Shown: one piece after another, positions 1-10,036 of the stretch | Numbering within the stretch: position 1 is the first letter of the stretch | How the letters are laid out: every line of letters starts with the position of its first letter | DNA from: Candidatus Omnitrophota bacterium | Lineage (GTDB): Bacteria; Omnitrophota; Gorgyraeia; Gygaellales; Profunditerraquicolaceae | Length of the DNA stretch: 39,616 nucleotides | NCBI GenBank assembly: GCA_028718225.1 | Contig: JAQUMI010000001.1 | Coordinates: forward strand, 1 to 39,616 | Direction of reading: 5' to 3' | Notes under the pieces: generated by a model | The model's input: the letters and a program-made list of their open reading frames with translations, nothing else | Database searches by the model: none | Told to the model about the DNA's origin: nothing | Translations under genes and position numbers: made by a program

Positions 1-71
1 CTGCCCCGCATGGACTCGAACCATGATAACAAGATCCAGAATCTTGTGTCCTACCATTAGACGACAGGGCA
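1..71 (-). tRNA. tRNA-Gln (anticodon CTG)
   Basis: Reverse complement TGCCCTG...CGGGGCA-G forms a 7-bp acceptor stem. Anticodon stem-loop CAAGA-TTCTGGA-TCTTG gives CTG; T-loop GGTTCGAGTCC present. Confidence 0.93.
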
Positions 72-134
72 AATTATTCAGTAAGTTGACTAATTATATC
101 CGATTTTATAAAACCTGTAAAGAAGCATCCAGCG

Positions 135-157
135 AAAAGCCGGGAGCAACCCGGCTT
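135..157 (-). terminator. Rho-independent terminator downstream of the gltX/lipoprotein operon
   Basis: Minus strand AAGCCGGG-TTGCT-CCCGGCTTTT: 8-bp GC-rich stem followed by a short T run, just past the last ORF of the operon. Confidence 0.65.
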
Positions 158-191
158 AATAAGGCTAAGCAGAATAATGTTTCCCGTGTTT

Positions 192-368
192 CTACCAAAG
201 ATTGGTTTTTATCCAATCGTCGGCATTGTCGGCGTGTTTTGCCAGCCAGGACCAGTCTTCTTTGGCCCCCTCTTTCATGCCTTGGGCCCCTTTATAAATT
301 GTCCCGCAGCCGCTTGCCAGAAAAGCGAAGGTAAGAAGAAAACTTAACAAGAATAACTTTTTAAGCAT
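192..368 (-). CDS. small lipoprotein (entericidin-like size and layout)
   Basis: MLKKLFLLSFLLTFAFLASGCGTIYKGAQGMKEG...: signal peptide with LASGC lipobox; start placed at internal Met of the 192..389 ORF. Confidence 0.7.
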   Translation of the reverse strand: MLKKLFLLSFLLTFAFLASGCGTIYKGAQGMKEGAKEDWSWLAKHADNADDWIKTNLW

Positions 369-1672
369 TATCTTTCCCCCTTTATCCAATGGCTTAATCT
401 TTCTTTGGTGCGATCCTTACCTAAATAATAGATTACTTCAAAAAGCCCCGGCCCGATGGTCTTTCCGGTAAGGGCAACCCTTATCGGATGGATAAGAGCC
501 CTGGATTCAATATTTAATTCTTTGACCAGTTCACGGAATCCTTCTTCTATGCTCAGGATATCAAATTTTCCCAATTTATCAAGCTTTTCTATGAAAAGCC
601 GGAATTCGCCGGATAAGTCTTGGGTTAAGAATTTTTTTTCGGCCTCCGGGCCAATCTTAAGCTCCTGAATGAAGAAAAAATCCGCCCAATCCACAAAATC
701 ATTTAAGTGCGCCAGGCGCGCCTGGAATAACTTTATCAACCTTAAGATATAATCTCTGTCAAAGCCGTCTTCACCGATATATTTTTTCGCTTTTAGCAGT
801 GGCAAAAGTTCCTCCAGCAGCTTTTCCGGGTCAGCGTTCTTCAAATACTGATTATTGATCCAATCCAGTTTCTTCAGGTCAAAGGTAGCCGAGGTTCTAT
901 TCACTTGGGTAACATCAAATAATTTTATCGCCTCATTAATATCAATGACCTCCACGTTATTTCCGGGAGCCCAGCTAAGAAGTAAGAGATAATTTACTAA
1001 GGCCGGCGCAAGATACCCCATTTTACGGTAATCGCTTATAGCGGTAGCTCCGGTACGCTTAGAAAGCCTGCCTCCTTCTATCCCCATAATCAATGGCAGG
1101 TGCGCAAATTCAGGGATAGTAAAACCCAGCGCCTCATATAAGAGCGCTTGTTTAGGCGTATTGGATATATGGTCATCCCCTCTTATAACGTGGGTGATCT
1201 GCAGAGTTGCGTCATCTACCACACAGGCAAAATTATAGGTCGGTGTTCCGTCGGATTTTATTAAAACCTGGTCCTTAATCAGCGCGGTGTCAAATTCAAT
1301 CTCGCCGCGGATTAAATCCTGAATCTTTATTTTCTGCTGCGGGACTTTAAAGATTATTGCTTCGCCCGGCTTACCCGGCGCCTTCTCCCGGTAAGCCTTG
1401 CCCTCATTAAGCAATTTATTAGCGTATTCGTTGTAAATAGCAAACCTCTTGCTTTGATAATAAATTTCATCCCAGTTAAAACCCAGCCAGGAAAGGCTAT
1501 TTAAAATTTCATCCACAAATTCCTGTTTTGAGCGCGCGCTATCCGTATCTTCTATTCTTAAAATGAATTTTCCGGACTTGGCCCGGGCGTAAAGCCAATT
1601 GAATAACGCTGTGCGCGCTCCGCCGATATGCAGATTTCCCGTCGGACTGGGAGCAAAACGAACCCTAATCAT
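368..1672 (-). CDS. gltX: glutamyl-tRNA synthetase
   Basis: [27 protein letters not shown] and LSKRTGATAISDY motifs of class I GluRS; start trimmed to MIRVRF. Confidence 0.95.
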   Translation of the reverse strand: MIRVRFAPSPTGNLHIGGARTALFNWLYARAKSGKFILRIEDTDSARSKQEFVDEILNSLSWLGFNWDEIYYQSKRFAIYNEYANKLLNEGKAYREKAPGKPGEAIIFKVPQQKIKIQDLIRGEIEFDTALIKDQVLIKSDGTPTYNFACVVDDATLQITHVIRGDDHISNTPKQALLYEALGFTIPEFAHLPLIMGIEGGRLSKRTGATAISDYRKMGYLAPALVNYLLLLSWAPGNNVEVIDINEAIKLFDVTQVNRTSATFDLKKLDWINNQYLKNADPEKLLEELLPLLKAKKYIGEDGFDRDYILRLIKLFQARLAHLNDFVDWADFFFIQELKIGPEAEKKFLTQDLSGEFRLFIEKLDKLGKFDILSIEEGFRELVKELNIESRALIHPIRVALTGKTIGPGLFEVIYYLGKDRTKERLSHWIKGER

Positions 1673-2195
1673 TCTTAAATTCCATACCTTTCTTGAGCGC
1701 CTCAATATTAGCCTTAAGCAACTCGGGCTTATCTCTAGGCGCCATTTTCCGGATGACCTTTAATATATTTTCCGGAGAAACAATCTTTTTTACCGCCAGA
1801 TAGCAGCCTAGAGCCACTATATTCGCCACTTTAATATTGCCTAGGCCTATTGCCGTATCCGTAAAATCCCCGGAGTTAACCTTAATATTTTTGTCCGGTT
1901 TTGTAAGAGAGCTGTTGACAATCATAAGCCCTGTATTTTTCAGGCGGCCCTTGAATTTATCCAAAGAAACCTGGTTCATGATAATCAAAGAGTCAGCTTG
2001 ATCAATATGCGCAGAGCCGATTTCATCGTCCGATATCGTTACCATACAATGCGCAGCCCCTCCGCGGACTTCCGGACCATAAGCAGGCAGCCAGGTAACA
2101 AATTTATTCTCTAAGAGCGCCCCCTCGGCCAGAACCTTGCCTAAAAGCATTATGCCTTGGCCACCGCTTCCGGCTATTATAATACGCTCGGTCAT
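1665..2195 (-). CDS. korC: 2-oxoacid:ferredoxin oxidoreductase gamma subunit
   Basis: [57 protein letters not shown]: typical gamma subunit; operon with beta, alpha and ferredoxin. Confidence 0.88.
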   Translation of the reverse strand: MTERIIIAGSGGQGIMLLGKVLAEGALLENKFVTWLPAYGPEVRGGAAHCMVTISDDEIGSAHIDQADSLIIMNQVSLDKFKGRLKNTGLMIVNSSLTKPDKNIKVNSGDFTDTAIGLGNIKVANIVALGCYLAVKKIVSPENILKVIRKMAPRDKPELLKANIEALKKGMEFKND

Positions 2196-2920
2196 TTAAT
2201 TACTCCCAAGGGAAATTCTTTGGCCATAATATTTTTAATCCAATCCAGCGACTCGCAAGGAGAAAGCCCCCAATAGGTCGGGCAGGGAGAAAGCATCTCA
2301 ACTAAAGAAAAGCCTATTCCTTCAATCTGATTCATAAATGCCTTCTTTATTGCTTTCTTGGTTTTCGTAATATCCTGGGCCGAGCCCAGCGAAACACGTT
2401 CTATATATTTAACTCCGGGTAAAAGCGCTAACATCTCGGAAATTTTTAAAGGATAACCCTGGAATTGCGCATTTCTTCCTTCGGGCGTAGTGGAGGTTTT
2501 TTGATTTAAGAGGGTAGTGGGCGCCATCTGGCCGCCGGTCATCCCGTAAACAGCATTATTTATGAAAAAGACCGTAAGGTTTTCTCCCCGGTTAGCCGCA
2601 TGGATTGTTTCGTTGGTCCCGATAGCCGCTAAATCCCCGTCTCCCTGGTAAGTAAAAACTATATTTTGCGGCCTGACTCTTTTGATCCCGGTGGCCACCG
2701 CCAGGGCCCGGCCATGCGCTGCCTCCGAACAGTCAAAATCCCAATAGTCGTAAGCGATAACCGCACAGCCAACCGGAGCCACTGCGATAACCTGTTCTCT
2801 TAGGCCTAACTCGTCCACCGCTTCGGCAATAAGCCTGTGCGCCAGGCCATGGCCGCAACCCGGACAATAGTGGGTGGGTACGTCTCGTAATGATTGGGGA
2901 TGAGAATATATTCTATCCAT
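2192..2920 (-). CDS. korB: 2-oxoacid:ferredoxin oxidoreductase beta subunit (TPP binding)
   Basis: [18 protein letters not shown]...; [44 protein letters not shown]. Confidence 0.92.
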   Translation of the reverse strand: MDRIYSHPQSLRDVPTHYCPGCGHGLAHRLIAEAVDELGLREQVIAVAPVGCAVIAYDYWDFDCSEAAHGRALAVATGIKRVRPQNIVFTYQGDGDLAAIGTNETIHAANRGENLTVFFINNAVYGMTGGQMAPTTLLNQKTSTTPEGRNAQFQGYPLKISEMLALLPGVKYIERVSLGSAQDITKTKKAIKKAFMNQIEGIGFSLVEMLSPCPTYWGLSPCESLDWIKNIMAKEFPLGVIK

Positions 2921-3974
2921 TATATATTTTATTGATTTTCAAAATTATTTCTTCTTCCGAAGGGACCCCGCCGCCGGAACGGCCTAAAAACTCGATTTTT
3001 GCCTCTCCGCAAAGAGCTAACTGCACATCTTCCAGCATCTGGCCGTAAGACATCTCAACTACTAAATATTTATTCTTTGGCCTGGCAAATGCTTTTTTGG
3101 GGAAAGGCCAGAGCGAAACCGGACGGACCAGGCCCACGCGCCTGCCCTTGCCTCTTAAGGTTTTTACCGCAGCCCGGGCAATCCTAGCCATGCTTCCATA
3201 AGCCACCAAAACTACCCTGGCATCATCCAGAAATAGTTCTTCCCAACGCTGCTCTTTTGCTGTTATCTCTTGATATTTCTTTTGTAGTTTGAGGTTTAAT
3301 TTTTCTAAATCCCCTTCTTTCAAATAAAATGACTTTACGACATTAGCTTTTCTGCCTGCGCAGCCGGTCAGGGCCCAGGGCTTAGTTTTGGGCTTTGCTT
3401 GCCTTCCGGCCAGGCAGGGGCTTTGATTTTTAAGCTCAAGAGGCTCCATCATTTGCCCAAGCATTCCATCCCCGAGGATTATAGCGGGAGCGCGGTATTT
3501 ATCCGCCAGATTAAACGCCAGATACGTCAAATCATAACTCTCCTGGACGCTGGCAGGAGCTAAAACTATACAATGGTAATCCCCGTGGCCGCCTGAACGC
3601 GTGGCCTGAAAATAATCCGACTGGGAAGGAGCGATATTGCCTAACCCCGGCCCGCCGCGCATGATATTTACAATAACTGCCGGTAATTCTGCTCCGGCTA
3701 TATAAGAAATCCCCTCTTGTTTTAAGCTTATCCCGGGGCTGGAGGATGAAGTCATTGAGCGGGCTCCCGCAGCCGAAGCGCCGAAAACCATATTTATCGC
3801 AGCCACCTCGGCTTCGGCCTGGATAAATACTCCGCCTCTTTTTTGCATATTATTAGCCATGTAAGCGGTAAGTTCGTTCTGCGGAGTAATGGGATACCCC
3901 GCGTAAAAAGAGCACCCGGCCCGCAGCGCTCCTTCGGCAATGGCGTCATTTCCGCTCATTAATATTTTTGGCAT
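2913..3974 (-). CDS. korA: 2-oxoacid:ferredoxin oxidoreductase alpha subunit
   Basis: [35 protein letters not shown]...[39 protein letters not shown]. Start trimmed to MPKIL. Confidence 0.92.
   Translation of the reverse strand: MPKILMSGNDAIAEGALRAGCSFYAGYPITPQNELTAYMANNMQKRGGVFIQAEAEVAAINMVFGASAAGARSMTSSSSPGISLKQEGISYIAGAELPAVIVNIMRGGPGLGNIAPSQSDYFQATRSGGHGDYHCIVLAPASVQESYDLTYLAFNLADKYRAPAIILGDGMLGQMMEPLELKNQSPCLAGRQAKPKTKPWALTGCAGRKANVVKSFYLKEGDLEKLNLKLQKKYQEITAKEQRWEELFLDDARVVLVAYGSMARIARAAVKTLRGKGRRVGLVRPVSLWPFPKKAFARPKNKYLVVEMSYGQMLEDVQLALCGEAKIEFLGRSGGGVPSEEEIILKINKIYNG
3378..3421. repeat. 7-bp-period tract plus palindrome-like GCTTGCCTTCCGGCCAGGCAGGGGC inside korA
   Basis: gggctta/gttttgg/gctttgc next to an inverted-repeat-like element; encodes [20 protein letters not shown]. 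Confidence 0.55.
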
Positions 3975-3975
3975 T

Positions 3976-4179
3976 TTATTTGTAAACCTCAATGCAGCAA
4001 TCCGGGCACATAAGGGCGCACAGCGCACAGCCGGAGCATTTACCCCCGGGTTTAAATTTCACCGGCTTTACCCCGCGCAGGTTAAACCCTCCTTCAATCA
4101 TGATCAAACCTTGCGGGCAAGCGCTAACGCATAAAAGACAACCTTTACATTTATCTTTATTAATAATTATCCTGGGCAT
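3976..4179 (-). CDS. korD: 2x[4Fe-4S] ferredoxin subunit of the oxidoreductase
   Basis: CKGCLLCVSACP ... CSGCALCALMCPDCC: two CxxCxxCxxxCP motifs; operonic with korABC. Confidence 0.88.
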   Translation of the reverse strand: MPRIIINKDKCKGCLLCVSACPQGLIMIEGGFNLRGVKPVKFKPGGKCSGCALCALMCPDCCIEVYK

Positions 4180-6023
4180 ATCTCTGACCTAATCTTATCC
4201 GCAATCTTGCCCGCGGTCAACCCGTATTTTTCTAACAATAGCTCTCTCTTGCCATGGCTGATAAAACTGCGCGGCAACCCGATCTTTACTACAAGCCTGC
4301 CTAAAGCATCTTCAACCGAACTTCCAAAACCGCCTTCGGTAATCCCTTCTTCCAGCGTAAAAATATGTTTTTGCCTGGCGGATATTTCCAGGAATAATGC
4401 TTTATCTAAAGGCCTGGCAAAGCGTACGTTTATTATTGTCCCGGATAAACCCTCTTTTTTAAGCAGGTCGTTTGCCTCCAGGGCAGGCGCTACCATGCTT
4501 CCTAAAGCTAAAATAATAAAATTATTCCCCTCGGACAGTATTTCTGACTTACCCAGCTCAATCTTCCGTCTCTGATCATCCAGGTTTTCGGCTTTACCTT
4601 TAGGATACCTTATCACCGCAGGCCTGGCTAATCCGACGGAAAAGTCCAGCATCATCTCCAGTTCCGACGCGTCCTTAGGGGCCAGCAGCACCAGGTTTGG
4701 GACTGTATTCAGGAAACTCAGGTCAAATATACCCTGATGCGTCGCGCCATCTTCTCCGACAAGTCCTGCCCGGTCAAGGCAAAATACAACCGGCAGGTTC
4801 TGCAAGGCCACATCTTCAATAACCTGGTCGTAGGCTCTCTGTAGAAAAGTAGAATACAAAACAATTACCGGTTTAAGGCCTCCCCTGGCTAATCCCGCGG
4901 CAAAACATACCGCGTGGGCCTCGGCAATACCGACATCAAAAAACCTGTCCGTAAAAACCTGACGGAATTTATCCAGGCCTGTCCCTTCGGGCATAGCGGC
5001 AGTAATGGCTACGATTTTATCGTCTTTGGCGGCCAACTCCACTAACTTTTCGCTAAAAATCTGGGTATAGGTCCTTGCGGCTGCGGGTTTAGCTAAGCCT
5101 GCGCCAGTCTGAATATCAAACGGGCCTGTGCCGTGAAACCTTACCGGTTCATTCTCTGCCGCAAAATAACCTTTCCCTTTTTTAGTGACTACGTGCAGTA
5201 TGCGCGGACCTTTTATATTCAGGACATTTCTAATGGCAGGAATCAGCAAATCCATATTGTGGCCGTCTAGGGGCCCGAAATAACGAAAACCCAGCTCTTC
5301 AAATAACATCCCTGGGATAAACAGGCCTTTAAGGCTCTCCTCAAATTTTTTGACTAAATTTAGAACGCGGCTCCCCCGCTCTCCGCGTTTAACAAGAAAA
5401 TTCTCCAGCGATTCTTTAAAACGGTTATAAACCGGCAGGGATATAATTTTATTCAGATAATTGCTGATCGCCCCGACATTAGGAGAAATGCTTAGCTCAT
5501 TTGTATTTAAAACTACTAAAATATCTTTTTTTAAGTGCCCGGCGTTATTCAAACCTTCAAAACACAGCCCCCCACTTAAAGATCCGTCACCGATTACCGC
5601 TACAACCTTAAAATATTCCTCCGGGCTTAGCCTGTCCCTGGCACAGGCTAAGCCCAGGGCCAAAGACACCGCATTCGAAGAATGGCCGGTAGTGAAACAA
5701 TCGTAAACCGATTCATCTTTGGAAGGAAAACCGGATAGTCCCTGGTACGCCCTAAGAGTGGAAAATTCCTTATTCCTCCCGGTTAATATTTTATGCGCAT
5801 AAGCCTGGTGCCCGACATCAAAAATAATTTTATCAGCGGGGGCATTTAAACAATAATGCAGGGCAATGATCAATTCTACCGCGCCTAAGCTTGAACCAAG
5901 GTGGCCGCCGCGCACTGCCACAACTTCGGTCATCCTCTGCCTTATCTCTGCGGCAAGGGCGGGCAACTCTTCGATTTTGAGCTTTTTTAAATCCTGCGGG
6001 GAATTAATTCCATCCAATAACAT
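4167..6023 (-). CDS. dxs: 1-deoxy-D-xylulose-5-phosphate synthase
   Basis: GGHLGSSLGAVELIIALHY, VIGDGSLSGG, EDGATHQGIFDLSFLN, GIAEAHAVCFAAGLA motifs. Confidence 0.95.
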   Translation of the reverse strand: MLLDGINSPQDLKKLKIEELPALAAEIRQRMTEVVAVRGGHLGSSLGAVELIIALHYCLNAPADKIIFDVGHQAYAHKILTGRNKEFSTLRAYQGLSGFPSKDESVYDCFTTGHSSNAVSLALGLACARDRLSPEEYFKVVAVIGDGSLSGGLCFEGLNNAGHLKKDILVVLNTNELSISPNVGAISNYLNKIISLPVYNRFKESLENFLVKRGERGSRVLNLVKKFEESLKGLFIPGMLFEELGFRYFGPLDGHNMDLLIPAIRNVLNIKGPRILHVVTKKGKGYFAAENEPVRFHGTGPFDIQTGAGLAKPAAARTYTQIFSEKLVELAAKDDKIVAITAAMPEGTGLDKFRQVFTDRFFDVGIAEAHAVCFAAGLARGGLKPVIVLYSTFLQRAYDQVIEDVALQNLPVVFCLDRAGLVGEDGATHQGIFDLSFLNTVPNLVLLAPKDASELEMMLDFSVGLARPAVIRYPKGKAENLDDQRRKIELGKSEILSEGNNFIILALGSMVAPALEANDLLKKEGLSGTIINVRFARPLDKALFLEISARQKHIFTLEEGITEGGFGSSVEDALGRLVVKIGLPRSFISHGKRELLLEKYGLTAGKIADKIRSEICPG

Positions 6024-6256
6024 TATTTTTCTTCCTCTTCGGCGAACTTTTCCAGGGAGAACTTGCCGTCTTTCTTCATCAAGAGCTCTACTTTACGCTC
6101 TGCGCCTTGTAATTCTTTAGAGCAACTCTCGGCAAGCTTAATCCCTTCTTCGTATTTTTTAAGCGATTCGCCCAAAGTGAGTTTACCGCTGGAGAGTTCC
6201 TCGACAATCTTCTGTAATCTCTTTAAATCATCTTCAAACGACTGTTTTTCTCTCAT
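6023..6256 (-). CDS. xseB: exodeoxyribonuclease VII small subunit
   Basis: SFEDDLKRLQKIVEELSSGKLTLGESLKKYEEGIKLAESCSKEL; adjacent to xseA. Confidence 0.92.
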   Translation of the reverse strand: MREKQSFEDDLKRLQKIVEELSSGKLTLGESLKKYEEGIKLAESCSKELQGAERKVELLMKKDGKFSLEKFAEEEEK

Positions 6257-7460
6257 CTGGCATAACCTCCTCAACTGAACTGATAAAAGAGCCTGCGCTC
6301 AAGATGGTCTTAACCTTATCTCCGCGCCGCAGCTTATCCGCATCTTTAATTACCGAACCGTCTGTCATAAATACGCTCAAGCTATACCCGCGGGATAAGA
6401 CCGCTAAAGGGCTAAGCGCGTCCAATCTATGGATTAACGTAGCCAGCCTTTCGCGGGTAATATTCATAAATTGGCGCATATTATGATTTAACCCCGAAAA
6501 CAACTCATCCAGCACCTGCTCTTTTTCCTGCAAACGATCTAAGGGGCTCCTAATTGCATGGCGCAACGCGGTAAGGTTATTTTTAAGCAGGCTGATAGTA
6601 TCGCTAACGCTAAAACCCGCCTCCTGTCTTAAGCTCTCCAGCTCCGCTAATAAGGCATTTTTCTTATCCACGATTATTTTAGCGGCGGCAGTGGGAGTCT
6701 CCACAAAACAATCAGCCACTAAATCACAGAGGCTTATATTAATCTGGTGCCCTACTGCCGAGATAGTCGGCAGTTGGGAAGCATACACTGCCCTGGCCAC
6801 GACCTCTTCGTTAAACGCCCAGAGGTCTTCGGTACTTCCTCCTCCGCGACTGATAATAATCAGGTCAACCTTATTAAATTGATTTAACTCTTCGATACCC
6901 TGGGCTATCTCCCCGGCTGCCCCTTCACCCTGCACGCGCGCAGAACGGATGACCACGTCTATACAGGGAGCGCCTTTTTGCAATATCCCTAAAATATCCC
7001 GGACTGCTGCGCCTGCTCCAGAAGTAACAATACCGATACGAAAAGGCATAAAGGGAAGCGGCTTTTTATGGCTGGATTCAAATAATCCTTCCTTCAGCAG
7101 TTTCTCCTTTAGCTGTTCAAAAGCCAGCTGTCGGGCGCCGATGCCCTTAGGTTCAATTTTTTCGACAACCATCTGGTATTGGCCGCGCGGTCCATAGACA
7201 CTCAGCTGGCCAAAGCAGATTACTTTTATTCCGTCCTGGAGTTTAAATTTCAATTCCCGGTTAGCCCGGGCGAACATAGCAGCGGCTAAAACAGCCGTAT
7301 TATCTTTAAGTGAAAAATAAAAATGCCCGGAGGAGGCGGCCTTAAAATTGGATACCTCTCCTTCAACCCAGACCCCCTTACCAAAGGTATTCTCAAAGAT
7401 AACTTCTATCTCTTGGGTAATCTGGGAAACAGTATAGATATGTTTACTTTGCAGCGGCAT
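6234..7460 (-). CDS. xseA: exodeoxyribonuclease VII large subunit
   Basis: YTVSQITQEIEVIFENTFGKGVWVEGEVSNFKAASSGHFYFSLKD...IISRGGGSTEDLWAFNEE. Confidence 0.95.
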   Translation of the reverse strand: MPLQSKHIYTVSQITQEIEVIFENTFGKGVWVEGEVSNFKAASSGHFYFSLKDNTAVLAAAMFARANRELKFKLQDGIKVICFGQLSVYGPRGQYQMVVEKIEPKGIGARQLAFEQLKEKLLKEGLFESSHKKPLPFMPFRIGIVTSGAGAAVRDILGILQKGAPCIDVVIRSARVQGEGAAGEIAQGIEELNQFNKVDLIIISRGGGSTEDLWAFNEEVVARAVYASQLPTISAVGHQINISLCDLVADCFVETPTAAAKIIVDKKNALLAELESLRQEAGFSVSDTISLLKNNLTALRHAIRSPLDRLQEKEQVLDELFSGLNHNMRQFMNITRERLATLIHRLDALSPLAVLSRGYSLSVFMTDGSVIKDADKLRRGDKVKTILSAGSFISSVEEVMPDERKTVV

Positions 7461-9255
7461 TAGCGTCCTGAACGGCATCTCCCTTGGGCTGTTCTGGCTT
7501 AGGGGATTCTGGCTGAACCGGTTCTACTTTAGGCGGCTCCGGTTTTTTCTTTAAAATAATGAGATTAACTGAATATGGGGTTAAAGCTAGTTTTTCCTGG
7601 TAAGGGCCTTGGGCACTGATTGTTTTTTCTAGGACAGGCTTAAAATCGCAATTCAGGCCGCAGGAGGCATCCACTGTAAACCGGCTATAGGAATAATCGC
7701 CTTGTATGTTTTTTAAACTAATGTTGATATTACGCTTGATGGATTTAAAACGCTCGGCCTTATCATTAAGCTCCTGGGTATTTTTTAGCAAAAACTTGAC
7801 CTTACTGGTGGTAGGCAGTAAATTTACATCCTCATGCTGCGCCATAATCCTGGTTAACCGGTCGGAACGGATTACGCTAAGCAGGAATTTCCTTTCCGCG
7901 GAATTAAGCCCGGCGATATTCGCCGCAAGCGAGTCCTTGACTATTTCAGGATCAATATAATTATAAACCAACAGGATTATTTTATCCCCGGACTTAGTCG
8001 CCAGAATCCCGGCAAAATCATCGTTGAGTTTAAGTGAAAACATGTCCGGACCCAATTCCTTAAGCATCCTAAAGACATTATAGACCGCCTTCGGCTGGAC
8101 CTTATGCTGAGCGTGCCTGGCGTCAAAATAAAAGACCCCGACATTCCTGGTTACCCTTTCTTTGTTACCCTGGAAATCCTCTAGGCAAAAATAAACCTGG
8201 TTATCTAAACCGGCTTCATGCATATTTTTTATACGGGCCGGTATGTAGCTGGCGGTGATATAAGATTTCCCTTTACGTTCCGGCAGGAGGTTGGCGTCAC
8301 GGTCGTAATTCCATTCATCCACAATTAAGGGTGTATCCCGGCCAAAACTAAAATAGGAAAGCCAATCACGCACTAAACCAACGGAATTTTTATTATAAAT
8401 AGTATTTTCCTTCTCTACCTTAGGATCGGTAGAAAAACCATGCCAGCTGACAAAGTCAAGGTTGAGATGATTCTGATAGCAAAATTTAATTAATTTATAG
8501 ATAAGACTTGCTTCGGGCGTAAGAATAGTATTGCTTCCAAGATGGCTGAACCAGGAACTTGTGCTCGGAGCGCCAACGGGTATACGCATCTTATACTGAG
8601 CCTCCAATTCCCTCGCACTCTCGCTAACCAGCCGGTAAAGGTTAAAATAATCCTGCTGCCTCCCTAAAAAGAAGTTCTCTAAATCCGGGGCATTCCATAC
8701 CTCATACCAGATATTATATTTTTTATCACAGCTTAGATCCTTCATCGTGCTTTTGATCAATTCTTTAAATGCGGGCAAATTTACGGGCGCGCTATTTTTA
8801 TCCCGGATTTTTCCTAGGTTTACCGGAGTGCCGAATATATTCAGAATAACCACCCCGCCGGCTGCACTTACGTTTTTAATAACGCTTTCATAATTAACCA
8901 GGGCTTTGTTTTTGGCGGCCTGGTCTTTTGAAAATTGGCTGATATCCCAAAGGTTATATTGCAGGCGATATAAACCGTTAAACCCAATATCCTTCTGCCA
9001 GGCCTCCAGGGTTTCTTTTGCGGCCAGGCTTTGCGGCCAGGTATTTTCATAATGGGACCCGCGGCCGCTTAAATCAATATTGGGCTTAAAGATTTTAGGC
9101 GTAGGGACGGTATTTGCGGTAACATCCAGTACGCATTCAAGATCATCACCCTGTTGGGCAAAGCAATTGAACGTAAAAGTCAAAATGCAAAATGCAAAAC
9201 TACAAGCCAAAATACTGAATTTTAATTTTTTGAATGTATTTTGAGTTTTATTCAT
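7444..9255 (-). CDS. secreted GH-A clan glycosidase-like protein (GH39-like)
   Basis: N-terminal signal peptide (SFAFCILTFTFNCFAQ); GH39-like YEVWNAPDLENFF and PLIVDEWNYD; start at MNKTQN overlaps the ymdB end. Confidence 0.65.
   Translation of the reverse strand: MNKTQNTFKKLKFSILACSFAFCILTFTFNCFAQQGDDLECVLDVTANTVPTPKIFKPNIDLSGRGSHYENTWPQSLAAKETLEAWQKDIGFNGLYRLQYNLWDISQFSKDQAAKNKALVNYESVIKNVSAAGGVVILNIFGTPVNLGKIRDKNSAPVNLPAFKELIKSTMKDLSCDKKYNIWYEVWNAPDLENFFLGRQQDYFNLYRLVSESARELEAQYKMRIPVGAPSTSSWFSHLGSNTILTPEASLIYKLIKFCYQNHLNLDFVSWHGFSTDPKVEKENTIYNKNSVGLVRDWLSYFSFGRDTPLIVDEWNYDRDANLLPERKGKSYITASYIPARIKNMHEAGLDNQVYFCLEDFQGNKERVTRNVGVFYFDARHAQHKVQPKAVYNVFRMLKELGPDMFSLKLNDDFAGILATKSGDKIILLVYNYIDPEIVKDSLAANIAGLNSAERKFLLSVIRSDRLTRIMAQHEDVNLLPTTSKVKFLLKNTQELNDKAERFKSIKRNINISLKNIQGDYSYSRFTVDASCGLNCDFKPVLEKTISAQGPYQEKLALTPYSVNLIILKKKPEPPKVEPVQPESPKPEQPKGDAVQDANAAAK
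9174..9235. repeat. 7-bp-period low-complexity tract overlapping the glycosidase signal peptide
   Basis: taaaagt/caaaatg/caaaatg/caaaact/acaagcc/aaaatac/tgaattt/taatttt. Confidence 0.6.
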
Positions 9256-10036
9256 CTGAAAGTTTTTTCTGTATCCTGACAAGGGACCTTGCTCTCCCCG
9301 TCTTATCGTCGACATCCAAAACTACCCCGTGCAGCTGAATGTTGCCCTCGGCTACTTCAAAGCGGACCGGGATACTGGTTAAAAACCTCTCGAGAACCTG
9401 ATCAACCTTTCTGCCGATAACTGAAGCATAAGGGCCGCACATGCCCACATCGGTTATATAGGCTGTGCCTTGCGGAAGGACCTTCTCGTCCGCAGTCTGA
9501 ATATGCGTATGCGTACCCAGGACTGCCGAGACTTTGCCGTCCAGATACCAACCTAAGGCTATCTTTTCAGAAGTAGCCTCGGCATGGATATCCACAATAA
9601 TTATTTTTGTTTCTTTGGCCAGCTCTTCTTGCGCAGCCAGGGCCGTTGTAAACGGGGACTCCAGGGCTTCCATAAAAGTGCGGCCATTAACATTAATTAC
9701 GCCGACCTCCCTGCCGTCTTTGGTTTTGAAAATACTGCTCCCCCTTCCCGGAGCTAAGGCGGGAAAATTCAAAGGCCGCAGGACCCTTTTTTCATAACTG
9801 ATCAGTTCAAATATTTCTTTCTTCTTCCAAATATGGTCCCCTGAGGTAAGCACATCCACTCCAAAACTAAATAGTTCTTCGGCTACCTTAGGGACTATTC
9901 CCGAACCCCCGGAGGCATTTTCAGCATTAGCAATAACAAAATCCACGGAATGCTCTTCGATTAAGCCCGGCAGAAGCTGCTTAACCGCTCTCCTGCCGGG
10001 TGAGCCGACTATGTCTCCAATAAAGAGTACTTTCAT
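9248..10036 (-). CDS. ymdB: YmdB-family metallophosphatase (2',3'-cNMP phosphodiesterase family)
   Basis: [28 protein letters not shown]..., [48 protein letters not shown]; adjacent to rny. Confidence 0.93.
   Translation of the reverse strand: MKVLFIGDIVGSPGRRAVKQLLPGLIEEHSVDFVIANAENASGGSGIVPKVAEELFSFGVDVLTSGDHIWKKKEIFELISYEKRVLRPLNFPALAPGRGSSIFKTKDGREVGVINVNGRTFMEALESPFTTALAAQEELAKETKIIIVDIHAEATSEKIALGWYLDGKVSAVLGTHTHIQTADEKVLPQGTAYITDVGMCGPYASVIGRKVDQVLERFLTSIPVRFEVAEGNIQLHGVVLDVDDKTGRARSLVRIQKKLSDE

Noticed and set aside
23-334. 103-aa + strand ORF at the left end
   Set aside because: Overlaps tRNA-Gln and a terminator in antisense; no domain.
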